A stretch of DNA of 64,000 nt from Sulfitobacter sp. OXR-159 (GTDB taxonomy: Bacteria; Pseudomonadota; Alphaproteobacteria; Rhodobacterales; Rhodobacteraceae). Below are positions 1 to 9,593 of this stretch, piece by piece (the stretch's first letter is position 1; the number at the start of each line of letters is the position of its first letter). Under the pieces are notes generated by a model. That model searched no databases. It was not told the DNA's origin and was given only the letters and a program-made list of their open reading frames with translations. The position numbers and the translations under genes were made by a program. The stretch is from positions 3,207,501 to 3,271,500 of the forward strand of contig NZ_CP139707.1 in the NCBI RefSeq assembly GCF_034377145.1, read 5' to 3'.

Positions 1-277
1 CTGATCATCCTCTAAAACCAGCTATAGATCGTAGACTTGGTAGGCCGTTACCCCACCAACTATCTAATCTAACGCGGGCCGATCCTTCTCCGATAAATCT
101 TTCCCCCGAAGGGCGTATGCGGTATTACTCACCGTTTCCAGTGGCTATTCCGCAGAGAAGGGCACGTTCCCACGCGTTACTAACCCGTCCGCCGCTAGAC
201 CCGAAGGTCTCGCTCGACTTGCATGTGTTAGGCCTGCCGCCAGCGTTCGTTCTGAGCCAGGATCAAACTCTCAAGTT
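1..277 (-). rRNA. rrs: 16S ribosomal RNA, 5' part (runs off the left edge)
   Basis: The reverse complement begins with the universal 16S 5' region (GAGAGTTTGATCCTGGCTCAG, near 252-272) followed by the conserved AACGCTGGCGGCAGGC and ACATGCAAGTCGA blocks and a helix with a CTTCGG loop. About the first 277 nucleotides of the gene are present; the remainder lies left of the window. The exact mature 5' end is placed by similarity to other 16S genes and may be off by a few bases. The upstream leader and promoter lie at 278-713. Confidence 0.97.
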
Positions 278-684
278 GAAAAGCTATTGCTAGCTTATCC
301 TTGACGTCGAACCTCTGCACATCGACCTGTATCCCTTACTGAAAGATACAAGCCATTCTCTGTTTGTTGTGCTTGAGACTACAAAGTAGTCGAAAGCCGT
401 CCAAACAGTGAAGCTGACACTCTATCATCGGCCGAAGCCTAAGAGCGCGATATACAGACGTTGATCCATCGAATGAACCAAACCGCCCACATATCTCTTC
501 AGATATCAAATTTTCAAACAACGTTGAGACAAAAGAAACTGAGATGCGCCCTAACTTCTTGGCGCGCCCCGCCCTAATACCTCGAATTTTCTTATCCGCT
601 TTCCGAACCGAACTCAGCGTCTCCGCTCCCGTCCGCCCCGTCTGGCGCCCCGCTGCTGCATCTCTGCGCCGCCGGTAGAGGGGG
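278..684 (-). other. 16S rRNA leader region
   Basis: This is the transcribed spacer between the proposed rrn promoter and the 16S gene. It contains no convincing gene; the 61-codon open frame inside it has no recognisable features. It reads as an rRNA leader with short inverted repeats such as ATATCTGAAGAGATAT near 489-504, which probably belong to the structure that guides 16S processing. I did not find a clear boxA-type antitermination signal. Confidence 0.6.
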
Positions 685-713
685 TTCTAAGGCGAGTGAC
701 AGAAACCCGCAAG
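685..713 (-). promoter_or_regulatory. Candidate rrn promoter
   Basis: On the minus strand a -35 element CTTGCG (708-713) and a -10 element TTAGAA (685-690) are separated by exactly 17 bases, about 400 bases upstream of the 16S 5' end. Alphaproteobacterial sigma-70 promoters often carry CTTG-type -35 elements. Transcription would start near 678. Position and spacing fit, but no transcript data are available. Confidence 0.5.
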
Positions 714-947
714 CAGAAAGTTGAGAAAAGTGTGGGTTTCAGGGAACCTTTCGACAAGTAACTGAAATCGCGCGCTATTTCTGGGCTTTGACGCAGTAAT
801 CAGGCTCACCTGGCGACAGGATGTTACGGCGATTTAAAGCAGCTGCCTCTCAGGTGACGTGAATCGCTTTGGACCTGCCGCGGTTTAAAGCCGCTCCTTT
901 GATAGCATCTACTGAAACAAACAAAGGAGATTGACTATGGAAATGAA

Positions 948-1206
948 ATGGACGGCAAGTTCCGCCAAGATGTGGTGCGTATCGCACTGACCAGTGAACT
1001 AACACGCAAGCAAGCGACGGATGATCTTGGCGTCGGGATGTCGACACTGAACAAGCGGATCACAGCACATCGAGATACGGATGCGGTGTCGAAAGGGGAT
1101 TTGAGCTTTGCCCAACAGAATGACCGGCTTGGGTGCGAAAACCGCAATTTCAAGGATGAGCGGGAGATTCTAAAGAGGCCACAGTATTTCTTGCGGGTCA
1201 AAATCT

Positions 1207-1209
<3 letters not shown>
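948..1209 (+). pseudogene. IS3-family transposase OrfA remnant
   Basis: The reading frame starts MDGKFRQDVVRIALTSELT and continues into a helix-turn-helix (DDLGVGMSTLNKRI), as in the OrfA DNA-binding protein of IS3 elements. A leucine-rich coiled segment follows (about residues 50-75). Near base 1177 one base seems to be missing: restoring it would give an OrfA end with stop at about 1207-1209, overlapping the start of OrfB as IS3 elements do. A purine-rich ribosome-binding site (AAAGGAG, 924-930) lies upstream. Called a pseudogene because the partner frame is broken. Confidence 0.75.
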
Positions 1210-1775
<566 letters not shown>

Positions 1776-1795
1776 TGACTGTCAATTTCATTGCC

Positions 1796-2075
1796 TAGTC
1801 GTAGCCGACTTCTTGGGTCGCTTGGGCGAAGAGGTCTCTGGATGGGAGCCCATCTACAATGGCCTAGGTCGCCAACGCAGGTTGGGCGGCGACTTTTCTG
1901 GCGTTACGATTGAGGCCATTGAATGGGACTATATGCTTAACTCGGCTCGAACACAGAATAGAGCACTTCTGTCTGCCGCTGGAATGCAAAAGTCTGGTAG
2001 AACAGAATTCTCAGCTCGACCTTCCCCCGACTCTGCCGCGCTCAGCTCAGAGGGCGGATCGGTAGTCGTAGCCGA
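1796..2075. repeat. Segment bounded by a 13-bp direct repeat
   Basis: TAGTCGTAGCCGA occurs at 1796-1808 and again, identical and in the same orientation, at 2063-2075. The 254 bases between them contain an 88-codon open frame (1813-2079) that I do not recognise; it has weak coding character and no good ribosome-binding site. The segment may be a leftover of a second insertion or of the 3' part of the neighbouring insertion sequence. Repeat seen directly; origin is inference. Confidence 0.4.
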
Positions 2076-2079
2076 GTGA

Positions 2080-2627
2080 TCTGTTAGCTACTTCTTTGAG
2101 AAAACAGTAACGTCCCACCTCAGGACAATGCATCCTTGGCTATCCTTCCTTTTAAATCATATTTAACTGGGGTTTTAACAAGGTGGGACGTCTCTGCTGA
2201 AATGCCGACGTTGCGTCCCACCTTTTTTTGGCAAAACCCTTATTTTTATAACGCCACTCTTGCGCTATACTGATGAGGTCGGCAGGGGTGCGAAGGTTAA
2301 TTGGCAGTGCCAACTTACCACACTCGCCGCCTCGTCACCTAAATTTCCCATATTCTAAAGGCTTCTAGCCCATCCGCTTTCTTCCGGGCTCATCGTGGCT
2401 CTTCCGGATTAAAACCCCGGTTTCTGCCACCTTTTCCTTCGCACTACAGAAAGCCAGCTTGGCGGTTCCGTTCCAACGACAGGGGAGCCGTTTTAAAGTG
2501 TAAGAAATGCGGCGACTCACAACAGCCCTTCAGGCGGCAATCCCCAGGCCGATGAGACACCAAGCGGCGAAAACAAACCAACCGCCCCGCTAGATGCGCA
2601 GGTCCTCATTACAGATTTGAAGAGATG
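2080..2627. other. Non-coding stretch with structured segments
   Basis: No gene is recognised here on either strand. Besides the alternative hairpin at 2110-2229, the bases 2272-2336 can fold into one long rod: an 11-bp outer stem with one bulged T (2272-2283 with 2326-2336), short inner helices, and a terminal TTGGCA/TGCCAA stem at 2301-2313. A TATACT box sits at 2266-2271 but without a matching -35. Short open frames here (for example 28 codons from 2509) have no supporting features. A small structured RNA is possible but unproven. Confidence 0.35.
2110..2229 (+). terminator. Three-segment alternative hairpin ending in a T-tract
   Basis: Segment 1 (2110-2120) is perfectly complementary to segment 2 (2181-2191) over 11 bases, and segment 2 (2180-2190) is also perfectly complementary to segment 3 (2214-2224) over 11 bases. 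Segment 3 runs straight into seven T residues (2223-2229), so the 2-3 pairing looks like an intrinsic terminator and the 1-2 pairing like a competing antiterminator. There is no gene immediately upstream or downstream on this strand apart from the yciF-like gene 600 bases later. It could be an attenuator, the end of a small RNA, or the ends of a short mobile repeat. Confidence 0.45.
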
Positions 2628-2703
2628 TGGCAGGGGCTGAGGGACTCGAACCCACGACCCTCGGTTTTGGAGACCGATGCTCTACCAACTGAGCTAAACC
2701 CCT
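2628..2703 (-). tRNA. tRNA-Trp (anticodon CCA)
   Basis: The reverse complement forms a full cloverleaf of 76 bases: acceptor AGGGGTT paired with AGCCCCT, D-arm with AGCTCAGTTGGTAGAGC, anticodon stem TCGGT/ACCGA around loop CTCCAAA giving anticodon CCA, T-arm GTGGGTTCGAGTCC, discriminator G and an encoded 3' CCA. In many alphaproteobacteria this tRNA lies between tuf and secE-nusG; here tuf is upstream on the same strand but separated by a divergent gene, and no secE or nusG follows. Confidence 0.97.
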
Positions 2704-2846
2704 ATGCCGGGGGTTTGGGTAGTCGCAAACGGGCGGCGGATCAAGAGCAGATCTGACCTTTCCGGTGATATTCTCTTCTTTGGGGAACATTGCACGGCCA
2801 GCTTACGTTTTCTCGTCGAACCAAGCCCGAAATTGGAGGACGACCG

Positions 2847-3344
2847 ATGACTATGAACAATCTCAAAGACGTCTACACCGACCAACTGCAAGACCTCTAC
2901 TCTGCCTGCAAGCAGTCGCTTGAAGCGACCAACGCACTGGGTCGCGCGGCGGAGGACAAGGAGCTGTCGGAAGCGCTGATCGATGGCAGCAACGGAATCG
3001 CCAAAGGGATGGATGTGCTGAAGTCCATCTGCGCGAAACATGACCTCGATCCCGACGCAGAGCACTGCCACGGCATGGAGGGCCTTGTGAAAGAGGCGCA
3101 TAAACATGTGCTGGAAGAAGACTTCGGCGACAACGACGCCCGCGATGCGATGATCATCACGCAGTATCAGCGCATGGTGCATTATGCATTGGCCGGATAC
3201 GGCTGCGTTGTGGCCTTTGCCAATCGCTTGGGCGAGGACGAAGACGGCGCGCAGCTGCAGGAGCAGCTTAATCACACCTATGACGGCGACCGCCGCATGA
3301 CGGAGATCGCGACCAAGGGCGGTGTGAACGCAGACGCCGCGTAA
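2847..3344 (+). CDS. Ferritin-like YciE/YciF family protein (DUF892)
   Basis: The 165-residue product is mostly helical and begins MNNLKDVYTDQLQDLYSA, the characteristic opening of the DUF892 (YciE/YciF) family, a four-helix ferritin-like fold linked to stress responses. Conserved acidic and histidine residues (D8, E/H in the CHGMEGLVKEAHKH segment near 75-90, and a late HTYDGDRR block) are in place for a di-iron type site; actual metal binding is inferred. The start at 2847 is chosen because GGAGGA lies at 2835-2840; the open frame extends 19 codons upstream without support. The gene is monocistronic and ends at a strong terminator shared with the opposing tuf gene region. Confidence 0.88.
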   Translation: MTMNNLKDVYTDQLQDLYSACKQSLEATNALGRAAEDKELSEALIDGSNGIAKGMDVLKSICAKHDLDPDAEHCHGMEGLVKEAHKHVLEEDFGDNDARDAMIITQYQRMVHYALAGYGCVVAFANRLGEDEDGAQLQEQLNHTYDGDRRMTEIATKGGVNADAA

Positions 3345-3367
3345 GTGCGAAAGATAGGAATGAGAAA

Positions 3368-3397
3368 GGCTGGCTCTTACAGGAGCCGGCCTTTTTT
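3368..3397 (+). terminator. Intrinsic terminator after the yciF-like gene
   Basis: GGCTGGCTC (3368-3376) pairs with GAGCCGGCC (3383-3391) around a six-base loop, followed by six T residues (3392-3397). It lies 24 bases after the stop codon. Confidence 0.85.
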
Positions 3398-3424
3398 CGT
3401 TTCAAGGGCCGTAGGTGCCCCCCC

Positions 3425-3460
3425 ACAAAAGCAAAAGGCCGCAGCAAACGCTGCGGCCTT
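3425..3460 (-). terminator. Intrinsic terminator after tuf
   Basis: On the minus strand an 11-bp perfect stem (3450-3460 with 3435-3445, loop of four) is followed by a T-rich run (TTTTGCTTTTG). It lies about 40 bases beyond the tuf stop codon, so tuf and the downstream tRNA-Trp are probably separate transcripts. Confidence 0.85.
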
Positions 3461-3501
3461 TCAAATCTCTCAGACGTCAGGCCCGAAGGCCCAGCCCAAA
3501 A

Positions 3502-4677
3502 TCACTCAGTGATTTTGGAAACAACGCCGGCGCCAACGGTACGGCCACCTTCGCGGATCGCGAAGCGCAGGCCGTTTTCCATGGCGATCGGTGCGATCAG
3601 CTCAACGCCGAAGGACACGTTGTCGCCGGGCATGACCATCTCGGTGCCTTCTGCCAGCTGAACGGTGCCGGTCACGTCAGTTGTACGGAAGTAGAACTGC
3701 GGACGGTAGTTCGCGAAGAACGGCGTGTGACGGCCACCTTCCTCTTTGGTGAGGATATAGGCTTCGGCTTCGAACTTGGTGTGCGGGTTCACGGAACCGG
3801 GCTTGCAAAGAACCTGACCGCGCTCAACGCCGTCACGCTCAACGCCACGCAGCAGCGCGCCGATGTTGTCGCCAGCTTCACCACGGTCCAGCAGCTTGCG
3901 GAACATTTCCACGCCTGTGCAGGTGGTTTTCTTGGTGTCGCGGATGCCGACGATTTCGATTTCGTCGCCAACGTTGATCACGCCCCGCTCAACACGGCCG
4001 GTCACAACGGTACCACGACCAGAGATCGAGAACACGTCTTCGACGGGCATCAGGAACGGCTGGTCAACAGCACGCTCAGGTGTCGGGATGTAGTTGTCGA
4101 CTTCTTCCATCAGCTTGCGGATCGCGTTTTCGCCGATGGCCTCATCGCGGCCTTCCATCGCCGCCAGTGCGGAACCGGGCACAACGGGGATGTCGTCGCC
4201 GGGGTAGTCGTAGGAAGACAGCAGCTCGCGGATTTCCATCTCAACCAGCTCGAGCAGCTCTTCGTCGTCGACCTGGTCAACTTTGTTCATGAAGACGACC
4301 ATGGCGGGGATGCCAACCTGACGGCCGAGCAGGATGTGCTCGCGGGTCTGGGGCATCGGGCCGTCGGCCGCGTTCACAACCAAGATCGCGCCGTCCATCT
4401 GAGCCGCACCGGTGATCATGTTTTTCACATAGTCAGCGTGGCCGGGGCAGTCGACGTGGGCGTAGTGACGTGCTTCGGTCTCATACTCGACGTGTGCGGT
4501 CGAGATGGTGATGCCGCGGGCCTTCTCTTCGGGCGCGCCGTCGATCTGGTCATACGCTTGGAAGTCACCGAAGTATTTGGTGATCGCCGCGGTCAGCGTG
4601 GTTTTACCGTGGTCAACGTGGCCGATTGTGCCGATGTTGACGTGTGGCTTGTTACGTTCAAACTTTGCCTTTGCCAT
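3502..4677 (-). CDS. tuf: Translation elongation factor Tu
   Basis: EF-Tu carries aminoacyl-tRNA to the ribosome as a GTP complex. The 391-residue protein has the normal length and all GTPase motifs: GHVDHGKT at 19-26 (P-loop), DCPGH near 80 (G3), NKVD near 135 (G4), then the two beta-barrel domains with [13 protein letters not shown] and a C-terminal VSKITE. It stands alone, not next to fusA or rpsG, so it may be one of two copies as is common in proteobacteria; the other copy would lie outside the window. Codon use is strongly biased as expected for a highly expressed gene. Confidence 0.99.
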   Translation of the reverse strand: MAKAKFERNKPHVNIGTIGHVDHGKTTLTAAITKYFGDFQAYDQIDGAPEEKARGITISTAHVEYETEARHYAHVDCPGHADYVKNMITGAAQMDGAILVVNAADGPMPQTREHILLGRQVGIPAMVVFMNKVDQVDDEELLELVEMEIRELLSSYDYPGDDIPVVPGSALAAMEGRDEAIGENAIRKLMEEVDNYIPTPERAVDQPFLMPVEDVFSISGRGTVVTGRVERGVINVGDEIEIVGIRDTKKTTCTGVEMFRKLLDRGEAGDNIGALLRGVERDGVERGQVLCKPGSVNPHTKFEAEAYILTKEEGGRHTPFFANYRPQFYFRTTDVTGTVQLAEGTEMVMPGDNVSFGVELIAPIAMENGLRFAIREGGRTVGAGVVSKITE

Positions 4678-4734
4678 GGTGGCGCCCTTTTAATTGAGGG
4701 GCCCCAACGGGGACCCGAACCCTATCTGGCGGGC

Positions 4735-4763
4735 GATGTATTGGGTTCGGGCGGTAAAATCAA
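4735..4763 (-). promoter_or_regulatory. Candidate tuf promoter
   Basis: On the minus strand TTGATT (4758-4763) and TACATC (4735-4740) are spaced by 17 bases, about 60 bases upstream of the tuf start codon. The -10 is only a moderate match. Confidence 0.3.
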
Positions 4764-4838
4764 GCGTGACTTGCGTCTTGGGGCCACTTAAAGCCCATCG
4801 GGCCCATGCGGCAGCGGTTCGGCGCGCCCCGACGGGGG

Positions 4839-5417
4839 TTATTTATCCTCCGACTCCCCGGCAGGCGACGATGCCACACCACCGCTGAACCAACCCTCTT
4901 CGCGGTTTTGCTTGACCAGATAGGTCTCGATCGACTTGGCCGCGTTCTGGCTGAGGTTCTTGAGCTGCTCTTCGGCGGATTTGGTATAGCCCGAGCCAAC
5001 AACCGGGCCCTGATCGAGGGATTCGAAGACAGTGATCTGATGCGGCTCGGGGTTCAGCTTCATGTTCTTCGCGTCATCCCAGACCGTGAGGTTAAGGATC
5101 AGGATCGACTTCGGGGCAAAGACCAGCGGGATGCCCGGCTGCGCCAGCACGTAGCCTTCCACGCTGATGCCAAAGTGATAGAGACGCTCCCCATCGTAGC
5201 GGTCAAAGCGTTCGGCGGTGGCGGCGCGCACGGCCTCGGCCAGTTCTTCTTTGCTGACCTCGCGGCTCAGCGGCCCCTTCTGCGCTTTGGGCGCCACGAC
5301 GATATTGTGGTGCAGGTTGAAGTCCCCCAGCGGGGTCGGCGCTTTGTCGAGGTCGGAGGCCCCGTTGCAGGCGGCCAGCGTCGCGACGAAGGTCAACAGG
5401 GCAAGAACTCGGAACAT
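4839..5417 (-). CDS. Uncharacterised lipoprotein
   Basis: The 192-residue product begins MFRVLALLTFVATLAACNGA, a signal peptide ending in a lipobox (LAAC) so the mature protein should be lipid-anchored at about Cys18. The mature part is soluble, without repeats or recognised domains. The start at 5417 is preferred over the upstream frame opening at 5480 because GAAGGA precedes it and the signal peptide follows directly. It sits between tuf (same strand, downstream) and the divergent P450 gene. Function unknown. Confidence 0.8.
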   Translation of the reverse strand: MFRVLALLTFVATLAACNGASDLDKAPTPLGDFNLHHNIVVAPKAQKGPLSREVSKEELAEAVRAATAERFDRYDGERLYHFGISVEGYVLAQPGIPLVFAPKSILILNLTVWDDAKNMKLNPEPHQITVFESLDQGPVVGSGYTKSAEEQLKNLSQNAAKSIETYLVKQNREEGWFSGGVASSPAGESEDK

Positions 5418-5543
5418 GGGCAATCCTTCGGGGGCGTTAAGATTTCGAAAAGGGGTAGCCGATGGCCGGGAGGGGCGCAATCATTTGCCGCAGTTGCGCG
5501 CCTGCCGGTCCGGTCTATCTTGGATATGAGTGAGGACAGCATC

Positions 5544-6902
5544 ATGACCCAACCATCCCCCCTGCCCGTGCGCGTACCGCTGGTGACCGAGCCTGTAGGA
5601 ATGCTCGGCAGTTTGCAGATGGCCCGGCGCAACGTGCTGAGCATCATCCCCAAGATCGCCACCACCCAGCCCATGGTTTCGGGTAAGACCGGCAAGCACT
5701 GGCATATGGTGATGGACCCGGGTGCGATCCGGGAAATCCTGCTCGACCGGCTGGAGGACTACCCGAAGTCCGATGTCACCAAGAACCTGCTACGCCCGGC
5801 CATCGGGGAATCGCTTTTCATTGCAGAAGGGGCGCATTGGCGCTGGCAGCGTCGGGCGGCAGCCCCCGTCTTCTCTCAGCGCAACGTGCGCAACCTTGCC
5901 CCGGTGATGAGCGCCGCCGCCGACCGCTCGGCCAAGCGCATCGCCGCTGCGGGGCCGCGCGCGGTCAATATGCTCGATGAGATGGTGACGACGACTTTCG
6001 AGGTGATTGGCGACGTGACCTTCTCAGGCGATGGCACCTTTGACCGCGACAAAGTGCATGGCGCCATCGACGACTATATCGCCGAGGCGGGTAAGATCAG
6101 CCTCTTCGATATCCTCGGCCTGCCCGATTGGCTGCCGCGTCCGGGGCGGATGATGTCCGGTCAGGCGCTGAAGCAGATGAAGGCGATGGCCGATCAGGCG
6201 ATCGAAGCGCGGGTGGCGCGCGGCCATGACGGCACGCCCGATCTGCTGGACCTGCTACTGGAGGGCGAAGACCCCAAGACCAAGCGCCAGATGAACACCG
6301 GAGAGTTACGCGACAACCTTTTGACCTTCATCGTCGCGGGGCATGAGACAACGGCGCTGACGCTGGCTTGGTCGATGTACCTCATGGGGTTCGACCCCGA
6401 GATGCAGGCGCGCGCCCGCGCAGAGGTGCGCGATGTGCTGCAAGGCCGTGCCTGCACCGGCGACGATGTGGACAAGCTGCCCTTGGTGCGGATGATCATC
6501 GATGAGGCGCTGCGGCTCTACCCCGCCGCCGGGATCATTTCGCGCACGGCGCAAAAGCACGACAGGCTCTGCGACCGCGAAATCCGCCCCGGCGACACGG
6601 TGATGATCCCGATCTACGCGCTAGGCCGCAATGAACTGCTTTGGGACGATCCCGATGCTTTCCGGCCCGAGCGCTTTGCCGACCGCAAGGCGATTGATCG
6701 CTATGCCTATCTGCCCTTCGGGGACGGACCGCGCATCTGCATCGGGGCGAGCTTTGCGTTGCAGGAGGCGGTGATCATCCTCGCCACCCTGCTGGGGCGG
6801 TTCAAGTTCACGCCTGTGCTGGGAAAGGACCCGGAGCCGGTGATGATCCTGACACTGCGCCCCGAGGGCGGCGTCTGGATGACCGCCGAGCCGCTGGACT
6901 GA
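5544..6902 (+). CDS. Cytochrome P450
   Basis: A 452-residue soluble bacterial P450 monooxygenase. Visible landmarks are the I-helix oxygen-binding motif AGHETTA (about residue 265), the K-helix ExxR within DEALRLYP (about 320), and the heme loop FGDGPRICIG with the cysteine ligand near residue 399. There is no membrane anchor. No ferredoxin or reductase gene is adjacent, so electron partners and substrate are unknown; the overall motif pattern resembles fatty-acid or terpene-type bacterial P450s but that is a guess. The start at 5544 is chosen over ATG 5526 because GAGGA lies 8 bases before it. The gene converges on parC. Confidence 0.93.
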   Translation: MTQPSPLPVRVPLVTEPVGMLGSLQMARRNVLSIIPKIATTQPMVSGKTGKHWHMVMDPGAIREILLDRLEDYPKSDVTKNLLRPAIGESLFIAEGAHWRWQRRAAAPVFSQRNVRNLAPVMSAAADRSAKRIAAAGPRAVNMLDEMVTTTFEVIGDVTFSGDGTFDRDKVHGAIDDYIAEAGKISLFDILGLPDWLPRPGRMMSGQALKQMKAMADQAIEARVARGHDGTPDLLDLLLEGEDPKTKRQMNTGELRDNLLTFIVAGHETTALTLAWSMYLMGFDPEMQARARAEVRDVLQGRACTGDDVDKLPLVRMIIDEALRLYPAAGIISRTAQKHDRLCDREIRPGDTVMIPIYALGRNELLWDDPDAFRPERFADRKAIDRYAYLPFGDGPRICIGASFALQEAVIILATLLGRFKFTPVLGKDPEPVMILTLRPEGGVWMTAEPLD

Positions 6903-6923
6903 CCGCGCCCCGAAAGGCGCGGC

Positions 6924-6939
6924 TGTTTCACGTGAACTT
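6924..6939. promoter_or_regulatory. parS-like palindrome overlapping the parC stop codon
   Basis: The 16 bases match the canonical ParB-binding parS sequence (TGTTTCACGTGAAACA) at positions 1-13, with the last three differing. The core TTCACGTGAA is a perfect palindrome. A second site with the opposite half intact lies at 13869-13884. Binding is inferred from sequence only. Confidence 0.4.
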
Positions 6940-9369
6940 GTTGTCGCGCGGGAAGCCGCGCGGCGCCATCCGGCCCGAGCTTGCGCGCTTGCCGGTCCAT
7001 TCGGCCAGATCGGCCTCGGTACGTGTCCGGCCCGCCGGGTCTTGCCAGCTGAGGCCCGCTTCCCGTGTGAAGGTCGTGGCGTCCGACAGGCCGCCATCCT
7101 TGTACTTCTGCAGGCGCACGCCCTTGCCCCGGCCCATCTCGGGCAATTCATCAAGGCCAAAGACCAGCACCTTGCGGTTCTCGCCCACGGTGGCGACGCT
7201 GTCGCCCGACACCGGATGACAGACCAGCGCCGAGACGCCTTCGCCACGCACATTGAGCACCTGTTTGCCGCTGCGGGTCTGGGCCACGACGTCATCCTCG
7301 GGCACCACGAAACCGTCGCCTGCCGTTGAGGCAACCAACAGCTTGCGCCCCGGCTGGTGGATAAAGAGTGACACGATCTGCACTTCGTTGGGCAGATCAA
7401 CCATCAGACGCAAAGGCTCGCCCATGCCCCGCCCGCCGGGCAGGTTGGCGGCGGAGACGGTGTAGAAACGCCCGTTCGAGCCGAAGACCAGCAACCGGTC
7501 CGTCGTTTCGGCATGGAAGATAAAGCGCGGGCCGTCGCCGTCTTTGAACTTCAACTCACGACCGAGATCGATATGGCCGGTCATGGCGCGGATCCAGCCC
7601 ATCTGGGAGCAGACCACGGTGATCGGTTCGCGGTCGATCATCGCCTCGATCGGGACATCCTCAACCTCTCCGGCGGTGTCGAATTCGGTCAGGCGCTGGC
7701 CGCGTTTGATGCCGTCGATCACCCAGTCCTTGCCGAACTGCTTTTTCGTCGCGCGCAGCTGGTCGGCGATGGTGGACCATTGCAGGTCGTCGCTCTCCAG
7801 CAGGTCTTCGAGCCCCGCGCGTTCGGTCATCAGCGTGTCACGCTCTTTCACCAGCGCGTCTTCTTCCAAACGCCGCAAGGACCGCAGGCGCATGTTGAGG
7901 ATCGCTTCGGCCTGCACATCCGACAGGCCATTCTCGCGGCCTGCATAGCTGTGCGGGATGGCGCGGGTGTCACCGCTCTCAGTCAGCACGCCGGTGGCTT
8001 CGGCCTCGGCATCCGCGATGACCGCCAGTTTCGACACATCGACCCCCGCCAAGGGCGAGACATAGGCGGATTCGTCCATCGCGCGGCTCAGCGTATCCTG
8101 ATGCGCACGGCTCCAATCCTCGTACATCAAGGCGGCTTTGGGGTCGTCGTCGTAGCGGATGATCTCGATCACCCGGTCAAGGTTCAGGAAAGCCGTGATC
8201 AGGCCCTGCAGCACCTCAAGCCGGTGGTCGATCTTGTCCATCCGGTGCCGCGAGCGACGTTGCAGCACCTCGCGCCGGTGGTCGAGGAAAGCGCGCAACA
8301 CTTCCTTGAGCGAGCAGACCTTGGGCGTTTGGCCGTCGATCAACACGTTCATATTGAGCGAGAAGCGCACCTCAAGGTCCGAGTTGCGGAACAACATCCC
8401 CATCAGCACGTTCGGATCGACGTTCTTCGAGCGCGGCTCGATGATCATGCGAATGTCTTCGGCGGATTCGTCGCGGACATCGGCAAGAATCGGGATCTTC
8501 TTGGTCTGGATCAGTTCGGCGATCTTTTCGATCAGCTTGGATTTCTGAACCTGATAGGGAATCTCGGTAACGACAATCTGCCAAGCGCCCCGGCCAAGGT
8601 CCTCAACTTCCCAACGACAGCGCAGCCGGAAGGAGCCACGCCCCGTGCGGTAGGCATTGGCGATATTCTCAGGCGGCTCGACGATCACGCCACCGGTGGG
8701 AAAATCCGGGCCGGGGACGTAGTTCAACAACGTCTCGTCGCGGGCGTCGGGCGTCTTGATCAGGTGAATACAGGCGTCACACAGCTCGGCAATGTTATGC
8801 GGCGGGATGTTCGTGGCCATGCCCACGGCGATGCCCGAAGAACCATTGGCCAGCAGATTCGGAAATTGCGCGGGCAGCACCACCGGCTCGGTCAATGTGC
8901 CGTCGTAGTTCTCACGGAAATCGACAGCGTTCTCGTTCAGCCCTTCCAGCATGGCTTCGGCCACGGCGGTCATCCGCGCCTCGGTATAGCGCGAGGCCGC
9001 CGGGTTATCGCCGTCGATGTTGCCAAAGTTGCCCTGCCCGTCGACCAGCGGATAGCGCACGTTGAAATCCTGCGCCAACCGCGCCATCGCGTCATAGATC
9101 GCGGCATCGCCATGCGGGTGATAGTTCCCCATCACGTCGCCCGAAATCTTTGCCGATTTACGGAAGCCGCCCGTCGAGGACAGCCGCAACTCGCGCATGG
9201 CATAAAGGATGCGGCGGTGCACCGGTTTCAACCCATCGCGCGCATCCGGCAGCGCCCGGTGCATGATCGTGCTCAAGGCATAGGTCAGATACCGCTCTCC
9301 CAAGGCGCGGCGCAGCGGCTCGGACAGGTCATTCGGGTCGAGTTCTGGGGGTGTGCTTATGTCTGACAT
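6928..9369 (-). CDS. parC: DNA topoisomerase IV subunit A
   Basis: ParC cuts and rejoins DNA in the topoisomerase IV tetramer and unlinks daughter chromosomes. The 813-residue protein has the conserved N-terminal [28 protein letters not shown] region (about 30-55), the active-site tyrosine in [10 protein letters not shown] near residue 127, the tower and coiled-coil region with a GREN segment, and a C-terminal DNA-wrapping domain with GyrA-like beta-blade repeats. Parc rather than GyrA is suggested by the single divergent C-terminal blades lacking a canonical GyrA box and by length. The start at 9369 (MSDISTPPE) is chosen by family similarity; the ribosome-binding site is weak. The gene ends inside a parS-like palindrome. 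Confidence 0.95.
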   Translation of the reverse strand: MSDISTPPELDPNDLSEPLRRALGERYLTYALSTIMHRALPDARDGLKPVHRRILYAMRELRLSSTGGFRKSAKISGDVMGNYHPHGDAAIYDAMARLAQDFNVRYPLVDGQGNFGNIDGDNPAASRYTEARMTAVAEAMLEGLNENAVDFRENYDGTLTEPVVLPAQFPNLLANGSSGIAVGMATNIPPHNIAELCDACIHLIKTPDARDETLLNYVPGPDFPTGGVIVEPPENIANAYRTGRGSFRLRCRWEVEDLGRGAWQIVVTEIPYQVQKSKLIEKIAELIQTKKIPILADVRDESAEDIRMIIEPRSKNVDPNVLMGMLFRNSDLEVRFSLNMNVLIDGQTPKVCSLKEVLRAFLDHRREVLQRRSRHRMDKIDHRLEVLQGLITAFLNLDRVIEIIRYDDDPKAALMYEDWSRAHQDTLSRAMDESAYVSPLAGVDVSKLAVIADAEAEATGVLTESGDTRAIPHSYAGRENGLSDVQAEAILNMRLRSLRRLEEDALVKERDTLMTERAGLEDLLESDDLQWSTIADQLRATKKQFGKDWVIDGIKRGQRLTEFDTAGEVEDVPIEAMIDREPITVVCSQMGWIRAMTGHIDLGRELKFKDGDGPRFIFHAETTDRLLVFGSNGRFYTVSAANLPGGRGMGEPLRLMVDLPNEVQIVSLFIHQPGRKLLVASTAGDGFVVPEDDVVAQTRSGKQVLNVRGEGVSALVCHPVSGDSVATVGENRKVLVFGLDELPEMGRGKGVRLQKYKDGGLSDATTFTREAGLSWQDPAGRTRTEADLAEWTGKRASSGRMAPRGFPRDNKFT

Positions 9370-9593
9370 GACGGGTCTTTTAGCCAAGCACGGCAGAGCG
9401 GGCAAGCGACAGATTGCCCGCCGTTTGCCCGCAGTCGACTCGGGAAAAAGGTCGCCAACACGGTTTCAAGTGAGAAAAAAGCAATACTTTCCGGATATGC
9501 GAATTCTTGCCAATCGGAATTGAACCATTCGCGAAGTTTCGCGTTGGTCTCTCAACAGCAACATGGTTTTGACACGGGACAAGGAACAGCAAA

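Noticed and set aside
2590..2790. An open frame across the tRNA-Trp gene on the minus strand
   Set aside because: It only translates the tRNA itself (the familiar HRGLAQLVEHRSPKPRVVG-type artefact).
3415..4791. A 458-codon open frame on the plus strand opposite tuf
   Set aside because: It mirrors the EF-Tu gene on the other strand; long antisense frames are typical of GC-rich, codon-biased genes, and it has no ribosome-binding site or known domain.
7513..9366. A 617-codon open frame opposite parC
   Set aside because: Antisense to a certain gene, His-rich composition without domain features.
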